This document shows, piece by piece, positions 1-8,801 of a DNA stretch of 64,000 nucleotides; within the stretch, counting starts at the first letter, position 1; each line of letters begins with the position of its first letter. Below the pieces are notes generated by a model. That model worked only from the letters and a program-made list of their open reading frames with translations. It did no database searches and was not told where the DNA came from. This DNA comes from Hormiphora californensis (Eukaryota; Ctenophora; Tentaculata; Cydippida; Pleurobrachiidae), in NCBI GenBank assembly GCA_020137815.1, contig CM035355.1, positions 6,491,097-6,555,096 on the forward strand, written 5' to 3'. Position numbers and translations under genes: made by a program.

Positions 1-7
1 CTGTCAC

Positions 8-229
8 GTGGTGGATGAGGAAGATGAAAGTGATGAGGAGTTTCCGGGTGAGGAGATTTCTATAATGGACAACACTGGTTCTAATGTAGAAGAGCCAGAA
101 AACTTCACTCTGGATAGTGAAGTGGTTCCTCAGCCCACACCGGTTGATGAAGGTCCAGTTGAAGAGGTGCAGACGGAAGAAAGCGATGAAGAACCTGATG
201 TACCTAGGTATAACCTGAGACCTCGTTAG
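8..229 (+). mobile_element. C-terminal tail of a Ty3/gypsy-type pol polyprotein (partial)
   Basis: The reading frame is open from the window edge and ends in an acidic tail followed by a YNLRPR motif and a stop. Tyr-Asn-Leu-Arg-Pro-Arg close to the stop is common at the C terminus of Ty3/gypsy integrase-containing polyproteins. The catalytic domains lie to the left of the window and are not seen. Downstream DNA to about 3.5 kb could be the element's 3' end, but no direct LTR pair is visible. The ATG at 8 is probably internal rather than a true start. Confidence 0.5.
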
Positions 230-639
230 TGTATCGGGTAATGGGGTGAAAGATCATGGTGGGGTCCTGTATTCTATCGGTAGACGGTACCTTAGCATTA
301 TCACTTGCATCATTCAAGATCACCTAGTTTTAGAAAGAAAAAGAAAATGTTCAAAAATATTATGAGAAAGTGTGTGAAAATCGTGTGCATATAGGTATAA
401 TAAGAAGGAATTCATATATCACATTAGAACACTCATACCGGTAAAGAGATGAACTGAAAGACTCTACAGGGTGATAAGAATGTGATATATGATTGATTTG
501 CATATTTTAGTTTTTGTGTTGATACCCCCTGCATCTCCCCACGAGAAAATTTTGGGTCATCGTGAGTAGAAGAGTAGTTTGGAGTTTGAGTTGAGACTAG
601 TATGCGAGGTATACTAGAGATGTAATTAGTTGTTTGGTT
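230..639. other. Non-coding stretch downstream of the gypsy tail
   Basis: AT-rich DNA with no supportable gene. It may be the 3' untranslated or LTR part of the retroelement. I found no second copy within the window to confirm an LTR. Confidence 0.3.
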
Positions 640-646
640 CACCTCT

Positions 647-1115
647 CGGGGGGGGGTTCAGGATAAATGGTTCGGACGTATATGCCACTTAAGGGGGTGG
701 GTGTTTTTTCAAAATTGCCACTTAATGTTTTTCGCTAAATGGTCATTTTTTGGCCAAATTTGGTCAATTTTCGGCCAAATTTGGTCAATTTTCGGTAAAA
801 ATTGAGATTCTTCGAGGTAGACCTGAAAAATTTTCAATTTTCAAAATTCAAATTTCAATTTTCTTGCGCGCGAAATTTTTTCTGGAAATTTTTTGGTTTT
901 GTTCCCAGAAAACAGCCTAAATTTTGCCATTTTTTGGGCAAAAAAGCTAGTTTTTCGGTAAATTTTGGGGGTTTAGGGGTCTATTTGGGGTCTGACCACT
1001 AAAAGAAACTGATTAAGTGGTCAATTTTAGGGGGTGGGGGGGTCCTTTTGGATTTTGACCACTTAAGCAATTTTTAGGCATATACGTCCGACCACTTAAT
1101 CCTGAACCCCCCCCG
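647..1115. mobile_element. 469-bp MITE with about 40-bp terminal inverted repeats
   Basis: The left end reads CGGGGG...TTCAGGATAAATGG...CGGACGTATATGCC. The right end is its reverse complement with a few changes and closes in CCCCCCG. The flanks carry a 7-bp direct repeat, CACCTCT, at 640-646 and 1116-1122. No transposase is encoded; the 66-codon frame inside is low-complexity. The size of the duplication suggests an hAT-like or similar non-autonomous DNA transposon, but the superfamily is inferred. Confidence 0.75.
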
Positions 1116-1375
1116 CACCTCTGATAGTGTTATTATATAGCCTCTGTTTACTGTTAGTATGAATAATTCAGAATGAGATACAAGTGTTATGAAAGTGGAA
1201 GTAATTTTGATATCTCCTTCTGGTGATCAACACACACACACGCCCTCCGTACAACGGTTATATAGGGGAATCTCACACACACACGGGCAGATCTCGGTCA
1301 AGGAGAGATTAATTGATTATTCAGAATAAAGAGATCTGAGCAAGAATTAAATAGGGAAGAAAATCGAAAAATACT

Positions 1376-1448
1376 GGGTTCGACCGGGAATTGAACCAGG
1401 GACCTCCAGAGAGACACGCTCGATGCTCTACCACTGAGCTACCGAACC
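1376..1448 (-). tRNA. tRNA-like sequence, inverted copy
   Basis: It contains an A box (TAGCTCAGTGG) and a B box (GGTTCAATTCC), a 7-bp acceptor stem GGTTCGG/TCGAACC with one G-U pair, and a sound D stem. The anticodon stem has a mismatch and the loop has G instead of T at position 33; standard numbering would give anticodon TGT (Thr). The T stem has one mismatch. This looks like a tRNA-derived SINE head or a pseudo-tRNA with Pol III boxes rather than a working tRNA. Confidence 0.4.
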
Positions 1449-1744
1449 CCTGTACAGATCGCATTTCTTCACACTGGTTCAATTCCCGGTCGAACCCAGT
1501 ATTTTTCGATTTTCTTCCCTATTTAATTCTTGCTCAGATCTCTTTATTCTGAATAATCAATTAATCTCTCCTTGACCGAGATCTGCCCGTGTGTGTGTGA
1601 GATTCCCCTATATAACCGTTGTACGGAGGGCGTGTGTGTGTGTTGATCACCAGAAGGAGATATCAAAATTACTTCCTCTATCACATGGTGTCTAGCTAAG
1701 GGCATGTGCTTGAACATAGTGTGAAGAAATGCGATCTGTACAGG

Positions 1745-1817
1745 GGTTCGGTAGCTCAGTGGTAGAGCATCGAGCGTGTCTCTCTGGAGGTCCCTGGTTC
1801 AATTCCCGGTCGAACCC
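1745..1817 (+). tRNA. tRNA-like sequence, direct copy 1
   Basis: Identical by eye to the inverted copy at 1376-1448, and preceded by a 68-bp segment ending in CTGTACAGG that separates the units. Confidence 0.4.
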
Positions 1818-2064
1818 AGTATTTTTCGATTTTCTTCCCTATTTAATTCTTGCTCAGATCTCTTTATTCTGAATAATCAATTAATCTCTCCTTGACCGAG
1901 ATCTGCCCGTGTGTGTGTGAGATTCCCCTATATAACCGTTGTACGGAGGGCGTGTGTGTGTGTTGATCACCAGAAGGAGATATCAAAATTACTTCCTCTA
2001 TCACATGGTGTCTAGCTAAGGGCATGTGCTTGAACATAGTGTGAAGAAATGCGATCTGTACAGG

Positions 2065-2137
2065 GGTTCGGTAGCTCAGTGGTAGAGCATCGAGCGTGTC
2101 TCTCTGGAGGTCCCTGGTTCAATTCCCGGTCGAACCC
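2065..2137 (+). tRNA. tRNA-like sequence, direct copy 2
   Basis: Exact 320-bp offset from copy 1. No base differences noticed, which suggests recent amplification or homogenisation. Confidence 0.4.
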
Positions 2138-2384
2138 AGTATTTTTCGATTTTCTTCCCTATTTAATTCTTGCTCAGATCTCTTTATTCTGAATAATCAA
2201 TTAATCTCTCCTTGACCGAGATCTGCCCGTGTGTGTGTGAGATTCCCCTATATAACCGTTGTACGGAGGGCGTGTGTGTGTGTTGATCACCAGAAGGAGA
2301 TATCAAAATTACTTCCTCTATCACATGGTGTCTAGCTAAGGGCATGTGCTTGAACATAGTGTGAAGAAATGCGATCTGTACAGG

Positions 2385-2457
2385 GGTTCGGTAGCTCAGT
2401 GGTAGAGCATCGAGCGTGTCTCTCTGGAGGTCCCTGGTTCAATTCCCGGTCGAACCC
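2385..2457 (+). tRNA. tRNA-like sequence, direct copy 3
   Basis: Exact 320-bp offset from copy 2, same A and B boxes. Confidence 0.4.
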
Positions 2458-2704
2458 AGTATTTTTCGATTTTCTTCCCTATTTAATTCTTGCTCAGATC
2501 TCTTTATTCTGAATAATCAATTAATCTCTCCTTGACCGAGATCTGCCCGTGTGTGTGTGAGATTCCCCTATATAACCGTTGTACGGAGGGCGTGTGTGTG
2601 TGTTGATCACCAGAAGGAGATATCAAAATTACTTCCTCTATCACATGGTGTCTAGCTAAGGGCATGTGCTTGAACATAGTGTGAAGAAATGCGATCTGTA
2701 CAGG

Positions 2705-2777
2705 GGTTCGGTAGCTCAGTGGTAGAGCATCGAGCGTGTCTCTCTGGAGGTCCCTGGTTCAATTCCCGGTCGAACCC
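2705..2777 (+). tRNA. tRNA-like sequence, direct copy 4
   Basis: Last copy. Its downstream body is cut at 2830, at the boundary with the 12-bp flanking duplication. Confidence 0.4.
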
Positions 2778-2842
2778 AGTATTTTTCGATTTTCTTCCCT
2801 ATTTAATTCTTGCTCAGATCTCTTTATTCTGTTATGAAAGTG

Positions 2843-4028
2843 ATATGAACGTGATATGAAGTGTTGAAATGAATAAGAGATTAAGGCTCGATCGAGCATG
2901 GGGTTGTATTGAGACAAGCCTCAGTTTTCCTACCTAAGACAGCTGCTTTAGATATCAGATATGAATATTTACTTAAATTATACGCATGTATAATCGCGTT
3001 CGAGTAACTGGGTACAACTGGTACACCCCTAATGAGCTCACTTTTCCCTGGTTGTACCCCTCCCTCTTATTGTCCTAAAAGTGATGTGTTAAGTGGCAAG
3101 TGTTCACGAAATGAGAATATGTGAAAAGATATGTGAATGAAATGAATAAGTGATATACAGAGGTTATTAAAGAGTTGAGGAGAAAGAGTTCAAAAAATGA
3201 TAGAGGGGAGAGAGTGAGAGAGTTACAGTACTCCCTCAGTGTCTAGCATCGACGTCTCAATTTACAGTACGGGAGAATCTCATTCCCGCTTGAAAGTTTG
3301 TTCCTGATCACCAACAAAACATGGATCTCAATCCAAGCCTACTAACATCAAACCAACCTGAAACCTCGGACATCTACCTAAATGAAAGCCAGTTCCCGAT
3401 CTACACAAGTTGATAGTGAAGCACCCTGTACTATGACACCTGCCACCGCTGAACTTGAAGAGCATTCCTACTCACTGCATTCACTGCTGCAGAGGACCGG
3501 ACTTGATTGCTACGTTTGAAATTGGCGCTGGACACATGGGGGATACTGAGAGAGAGAAAAAAAAAAGAAAAAAAAAAAAGAAAAGAAAAGAAATAAAGAG
3601 AGAAAGAGAATTTAACTTGTTTGTTTAGAATTATGCTAATAATAGATTTTCTTTTAACATAGTAGGGTACAGTGGTTGTAATTGTGCTGTCTGCAGGAAG
3701 GGGTGTATGCACACAGTGCCACTACAATTAGTGTAATCCCGGTATCATAATAAGTAATCATAATGTAATATTATTAGTGTGTCATACCCTATTACTTGGG
3801 TTACTGCCTAGTGCCTACTGCACTAGGTGGTAACAGGGGTGAACCAATGAGTTAGAGTGAGTCGGCGACAAGTACTGTAACTAGAGTTAGCGTGTTTAGG
3901 AAAGTCAGAGATGCAGGGAGTAGTTCCGAGACAGTTCAGATTTATACCTATCCTTCTATTTTGCACCACCAAGTTCTGTGTTTTATAAAAGTCTAAAAAG
4001 TCACCATAAAAGCCCGCAAGCGGAGAGC
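2843..4028. other. Non-coding stretch between the array and the ARM/BTB cluster
   Basis: No supportable gene. It contains a GA/A-rich tract near 3540-3600 and TGGCGCTGGACAC at about 3524, which could be a retroelement primer-binding-site-like sequence, though that is weak. Homology to the ARM/BTB family begins abruptly at about 4029, so this DNA replaces the expected promoter and N-terminal coding part of the first family copy. Confidence 0.35.
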
Positions 4029-4030
4029 AC

Positions 4031-6163
4031 ATGATCATCATCAACTTTATGGCGGATCCAAGGTGTTTATACAGGTCCCTACGGTTCATCAATAAGCTTA
4101 AAGACAATGGAACCACTGTGAGTGTTAAAGGAAGTGTCCTCAACCAAATAGTAAGGTATATTGAGCATCACCTTGTCTATACTGAAGGACCGAACCATGT
4201 TCCGGATAAGATTATCGTTCTGATATTTAATATATTCGCCACTTTGATTACTGGTTCTTGTATTGAAACTCTCAGGACGAAGTACAACGGAAACGAATCA
4301 ATGATTTTGTTTAAAAGTATTGTTCGGGCCGCTAAGCTAAACAAAAGGTTCCCAAACTTGGATAAAGAACCCTTATTTCGGCTAACAGAACAGGCGATCG
4401 CTTTTATGGCCCTGGCGCATCCAAATCATTCTACTCTCGTTGAGGAAATGGAAACTATCTTGCCCAGCTTGGTGAAGGAAATGTGTATCAAAGATCCAGA
4501 GAGGCTCATTGACCTTTACACAGAGGATGGAACTCGTGTCTTGCGTAATGTGGCCGAAGAGGTGAGGAACGCAAATTTTGCAGACATTCTAAAAGTTGGC
4601 AGTTTTGCACAATGTCAAGAGGTCTTTGAAACAATTCAACGGTTGAAAAGTATAGTAGTAACCCAAGATCTGCGCCAGGGCATTCTTTCTTTTATGTCTG
4701 AAGCTCGAGAGCCCGTGGATGATTGGATAGATTACTCACTATTTGCTCTCTGTCTCTTCGATAAGAAGCGAGATACACCTACGGAAGTAAACCTCCTTGA
4801 TGCTATCGTCGGATTTCTCAAGGGACTCCGAGATATGAATTGTGAGAGATCAGTCAAACCAGAGGTCACAAGGATAGCGGAGGACATCATGCGACGTTTC
4901 AATGAAGCACTTTATGATGGTGAAGATGGTTTGTTAGATGAACATATCACCCTGATAATGGACCTGTTTGCCAAGTACCAAACCAAACGATTTAGCCGGT
5001 TCTTCAAGACGTATTTCTTCCATGGATCCTGGAACAATTCCAAAAAGTCGCACGAACTTCTACAAAAATCTTTCTTTTGGCTCACCATATCCCATCCGTA
5101 CCTCCGGACTGTTCCAAACCGGGATCTTTATTGTCGCAGTTACAGAAACGGAAAACTCGATAGTTTTCACTGGGATTCATTAATTTACTTTAACATGGAT
5201 CGTCTCCTGTCCATGCTTGCTGAACTTTGGCAGACTTCCCCAGAGAAATACTTAGTGGTGCTTTCCGATTTCTTCCTCGCTAAAGAGGATCAAAGTGACA
5301 CATTCTGTGCTAAATCGCATCGGTCTGCAGTTTCGTCTGTCTGTGAAGCGATACAGCTAAGAGAGGACGACCCACCCGAGTTACTTCTACGTCTCTTCCT
5401 CTGTCTGATCAGATATTTTCAGGGGTTCAGCTCAAAGTTCCACCAGGCTTGGGAGTACCAGTTTGATTATATGGGGATAAAACTCTGCAATACTGAAAGT
5501 GTGGACATTAGGGTGTGTGAGGTGGTCAAACCAAGACCAACCAAATATCGAAAGGCAACGTGGCACTGGCAACCATCTACAGGATTCACCAAATGCCAAG
5601 ATAGGACCGTGAAAATTCTAGGAGAGGAGGGAGCGACAGGTGTGGAAGTGACTGAACGAGATCTGTCCTCTGTCGTTTTGAACAACATGCTGGTATCTAG
5701 TTTCGAGGAGAGTCGTACCCTGACCATTACCGTTCCTTCAGCCCCTCAACGCATCCTCGAGGCCCTGAAATTGATCCTGACCCAAAACGGGAAGGGTGTG
5801 GGCGAGCATGCCTCGCTACAGGATGTTTGGGAGTGGCTGTTACCATGGGCAACGATGTACCAAGTCGACGGGGTCTTCAACTATCTGGTTTATGTGATGA
5901 GAGAGAAATGTAACACCATGATGTCAGATGAATGGATGGTTGAGTTCGCAGTTCGCAGCAAACACCCTGCCTGGTTGATGCTTGTCTCTCAGAAGTTTCT
6001 AGTGGTGGATAACACTATGGTCGATCTTTTCTCGATTACTGAACTGGTCAACGCAGCTAATACGAGGGATAACTATCTTGTTAATATAATCAGTTACTAT
6101 TGTTGTCCTCGCCGTGGTGGTGAGGGTAGTGATTATACAGAGATAGAGAGTAGCGATGAGTGA
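4031..6163 (+). CDS. ARM-like/BTB-domain protein, family copy A (5'-truncated)
   Basis: A 710-codon intronless frame. Most of it looks like alpha-helical ARM/HEAT-type repeats. Near the C terminus, a stretch with SSVVLNNML, FEESRTL and VPSAPQRILEAL followed by LLPWATMYQVDGVFNYL has the spacing of the second half of a BTB/POZ fold, and the end is acidic. An ARM-plus-BTB layout recalls ARMC5, but this is inference. Compared with copy C it lacks about 110 N-terminal residues; homology starts at 4029, just before the ATG used here. It also lacks two short blocks present in copies B and C (9 residues around LPARQRR and 6 around LQPEDL). With its own 5' end lost, it may not be expressed normally. 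Confidence 0.6.
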   Translation: MIIINFMADPRCLYRSLRFINKLKDNGTTVSVKGSVLNQIVRYIEHHLVYTEGPNHVPDKIIVLIFNIFATLITGSCIETLRTKYNGNESMILFKSIVRAAKLNKRFPNLDKEPLFRLTEQAIAFMALAHPNHSTLVEEMETILPSLVKEMCIKDPERLIDLYTEDGTRVLRNVAEEVRNANFADILKVGSFAQCQEVFETIQRLKSIVVTQDLRQGILSFMSEAREPVDDWIDYSLFALCLFDKKRDTPTEVNLLDAIVGFLKGLRDMNCERSVKPEVTRIAEDIMRRFNEALYDGEDGLLDEHITLIMDLFAKYQTKRFSRFFKTYFFHGSWNNSKKSHELLQKSFFWLTISHPYLRTVPNRDLYCRSYRNGKLDSFHWDSLIYFNMDRLLSMLAELWQTSPEKYLVVLSDFFLAKEDQSDTFCAKSHRSAVSSVCEAIQLREDDPPELLLRLFLCLIRYFQGFSSKFHQAWEYQFDYMGIKLCNTESVDIRVCEVVKPRPTKYRKATWHWQPSTGFTKCQDRTVKILGEEGATGVEVTERDLSSVVLNNMLVSSFEESRTLTITVPSAPQRILEALKLILTQNGKGVGEHASLQDVWEWLLPWATMYQVDGVFNYLVYVMREKCNTMMSDEWMVEFAVRSKHPAWLMLVSQKFLVVDNTMVDLFSITELVNAANTRDNYLVNIISYYCCPRRGGEGSDYTEIESSDE

Positions 6164-6563
6164 AAGTGTAAAGCGTATAATTGTATCTCCAGGAAAAAGG
6201 ATAGTTTTTTAAGAGTTGTAATTTTAATTGATTTGTACACCAAGGGCTTAAGCAGCCGATATCATGTTACATTTATTTTATACTAGCACTATTTATTAAA
6301 TCATGTTAATTAATTTATTATTTTTAAACCGAAATGACAATTGCTTAATGCAGGCAAGTTTTTTACAATTTATTACCACAGTTTATACAATCAACCTATT
6401 TTACTATTCTAATTCAAGTTTAAAAAATTCTGCCTTGTCTTATTATAATGTGTTGGCTAAGACCCCTGATAGCCCAAACCGCAAAACTCCAACACCCATT
6501 CTAACCAAAATAATCTACCAACTAACACACATAACTTATTCCTAGGACCCTATTGGTACATTC
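6164..6563. other. Spacer between copies A and B (3' UTR plus promoter of copy B)
   Basis: AT-rich DNA that recurs, diverged, at 8409-8801 and partly at 13125-13420, so the duplication unit covers gene plus flanks. The segment just before the ATG (AACTTATTCCTAGGACCC) is shared with copy C and probably belongs to the native 5' UTR or promoter. Confidence 0.5.
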
Positions 6564-8408
6564 ATGGCTGATCCACCTGCAAAGCGGCCCTGTCTCAACA
6601 TCGACAAGTCCTCTCGTAATGTGACCGAAGAGGTCAGGAACGCAAATTTTGCAGACATTCTCAAAGTTGGCAGTTTTGCACAATGCCAAGAGGTATTTGA
6701 AACAATTCAGCGGTTGAAAAGGCTAGTAGTAACCCAAGATCTGTGCCAGGGCATTCTTTCTTTTATGTCTGAAGCTCGAGAGCCCGTGGATGATTGGATA
6801 GATTACTCACTATATGCTCTCTGTCTCTTCGATAAGAAGCGAGATACACCTACGGAAGTAAACCTCCTTGATGCTATCGTCGGATTCCTTAAGGGACTCC
6901 GAGATATGAGTTGTGAGAGATCAGTCAAACCAGTGGTCACAAGGATAGCAGAGGACATCATGCGACGTTTTAATGAAGCACTTTATGATGGTGAAGATGG
7001 TTTGTCAGATGAACATATCACCCTGATAATGGACCTGTTTGCCAAGTACCAAACCAAACGATTTAGCCGGTTCTTCAGGATGTATATCATTCGTGGGTCT
7101 TCGAGTAGTTCCAAAATGTCGTCCAAGATTCTACAGAAATCTTTATTTTGGCTTACGCTATCCCATCCGTACCTTCGGACTGTTGGAAACCGGGATCTTT
7201 ATCGTTGCAGTTACAGAAATGGAAAGTTCTCTGATTTTGATTGGAGTTTATGTGTTTATTTAGACATTGATCATATCCTACCCATGCTGGCTGAACTTCG
7301 GCAGACTTCCCCGGAGAAATACTTAGTGGTGCTTTCCGATTTCTTCCTCGCTAAACCGGATCAAAGTGGCACTTTTTGTATTAAATCCCATCGTTCCGCA
7401 GTTTCTTCTGTCTGTGAAGCGATACAGCTAAGAGAGGACGACCCACCCGAGTTACTTCTACGTCTCTTCCTCTGTCTGATCAGATATTTTCAGGGGTTCA
7501 GCTCAAAGTTCCACCAGGCTTGGGAGTACCAGTTTGATTACATGGGGATAAAACTCTGCAATACTGAAAGTGTGGACATTAGGGTATGTGAGGTGGTTAA
7601 ACCAAGACCAACCAAATATCGAAAGGTAACGTGGCACTGGCAACCATCTACAGGGTTCACCAAATGCCAAGATAGGACCGTGAAAATCTTAGGAGAGGAG
7701 GGAGCACCAGGGGTGGAAGTGACCGAACGAGATCTGTCCTCTGTCGTTTTGAACAACATGCTGGTATCTAGTTTCGAGGAGAGTCGTACCCTGACCATTA
7801 CCGTTCCTTCAGCAACTCAGCGCATCCTCGAGGCCCTGAAATTGATCCTGACCCAAAACGGGAAGGGTGTGGGCGAGCATGCCTCGCTACAGGATGTTTG
7901 GGAGTGGCTGTTACCATGGGCAACGATGTACCAAGTCGACGGGGTCTTCAACTATCTGGTTTATGTGATGAGAGAGAAACTACCGGCCCGGCAGCGTCGT
8001 CTGCCATGTAACACCATGATGTCGGATGAATGGATGGTTGAGTTCGCAGTTCGCAGCAAACACCCTGCCTGGTTGATGCTTGTCTCTCAGAAGTTTGTTG
8101 TGGTAGATAACACTATGGTCAATCTGCAGCCAGAGGATCTGATTTTCTCGATAACCGAACTGATCAACGCAGCTAATACGAGAGATAACTATCTTGTTAA
8201 CATCATCAGTTACTATTGTTGCCCGTGTCGATCATCAGCAGAGGAGGATCATGGAAGTTTACCCGATCCGAGTGATGACTGGATAAATCAAGATGATGTC
8301 GTTTGTGATGATGGCGGTCAGGGCGGTGAAGGCAGTCAGGGCGATGAGGGTGAAAGTGATAGTGATAGTCTAGAGTTTGATTACGAGAGTTCGATTACGA
8401 GAATTTAA
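6564..8408 (+). CDS. ARM-like/BTB-domain protein, family copy B (internal deletion)
   Basis: 614 codons, intronless. The start MADPPAKRPCLNID is shared with copy C and follows the conserved upstream sequence. Residue 19 is then joined directly to the region equivalent to about residue 285 of copy C, removing most of the N-terminal helical repeats in frame; TCGTAATGTG-like sequence at the joint suggests microhomology. The BTB-like part and a long Asp/Ser/Gly acidic tail are present. Around 7075-7285 the protein differs strongly from copies A and C while both sides are nearly identical. Whether the shortened protein works is unknown. Confidence 0.65.
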   Translation: MADPPAKRPCLNIDKSSRNVTEEVRNANFADILKVGSFAQCQEVFETIQRLKRLVVTQDLCQGILSFMSEAREPVDDWIDYSLYALCLFDKKRDTPTEVNLLDAIVGFLKGLRDMSCERSVKPVVTRIAEDIMRRFNEALYDGEDGLSDEHITLIMDLFAKYQTKRFSRFFRMYIIRGSSSSSKMSSKILQKSLFWLTLSHPYLRTVGNRDLYRCSYRNGKFSDFDWSLCVYLDIDHILPMLAELRQTSPEKYLVVLSDFFLAKPDQSGTFCIKSHRSAVSSVCEAIQLREDDPPELLLRLFLCLIRYFQGFSSKFHQAWEYQFDYMGIKLCNTESVDIRVCEVVKPRPTKYRKVTWHWQPSTGFTKCQDRTVKILGEEGAPGVEVTERDLSSVVLNNMLVSSFEESRTLTITVPSATQRILEALKLILTQNGKGVGEHASLQDVWEWLLPWATMYQVDGVFNYLVYVMREKLPARQRRLPCNTMMSDEWMVEFAVRSKHPAWLMLVSQKFVVVDNTMVNLQPEDLIFSITELINAANTRDNYLVNIISYYCCPCRSSAEEDHGSLPDPSDDWINQDDVVCDDGGQGGEGSQGDEGESDSDSLEFDYESSITRI

Positions 8409-8801
8409 TAGTCCTTGTAAGAGTGACATAGGTCTAATTTTAAACCAAAGCCTTTTTAAAGAACTGTTTCGCAAGAGTGTTTCATTATTATTTTAACATG
8501 TAACACGTAAGTTTTATACCTACAGCACAAAGTATCTTATAAAATTAATTTATTATTTTTAATTCGAAATGACCATTGCTTAACGTGGGCTGATTTTTTA
8601 CAATTTATTAACTCAGTTTATAAAATCAAACTATTTTATTATTTTAATTCAAGTTTATAAAATTTTACCGTGTTTTATTATATAATGCGTTAGCTAAGAC
8701 CCCCTGATAGCCCGAACCCCAAATCCTCAACTCCCACTCTAACTAACATAATTTACCAACTAACACACATAACTTATTCCTAGGACCCTATTGTTACACT
8801 C
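8409..8801. other. Spacer between copies B and C
   Basis: Diverged duplicate of 6164-6563, AT-rich, with the same 5' leader before the ATG. No other gene seen. Confidence 0.5.

Larger units (their letters stand above)
1198..2830. repeat. Composite insertion: one inverted plus four direct 320-bp tRNA-like units
   Basis: An inverted copy (1198-1474) is followed head-to-head by direct copies with exact 320-bp periodicity; the same motif starts at 1741, 2061, 2381 and 2701. Each unit holds a 73-nt tRNA-like sequence, an AT-rich body, a TATATAA-containing segment, GT dinucleotides and an end reading AGAAGGAGATATC...ACTTCC. The whole block is flanked by a 12-bp direct repeat, GTTATGAAAGTG (1186-1197 and 2831-2842), so it seems to have entered the locus as one unit. 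The last copy stops in mid-body at CTTTATTCT. It resembles a tRNA-derived SINE that multimerised before or during insertion. No hammerhead core (CTGATGA) was found in the unit. Confidence 0.85.

Noticed and set aside
802-1002. 66-codon frame inside the MITE
   Set aside because: Phe/Lys-rich translation of A/T-rich element DNA; no domain, start context or conservation.
1741-2830. Regular repeats that could suggest a CRISPR array
   Set aside because: The 320-bp period, identical whole units and tRNA boxes do not fit repeat-spacer structure, and the window is clearly eukaryotic.
1198-2830. Possible hammerhead ribozyme (retrozyme) in the unit
   Set aside because: Neither strand of the unit contains the CTGATGA core that I would require.
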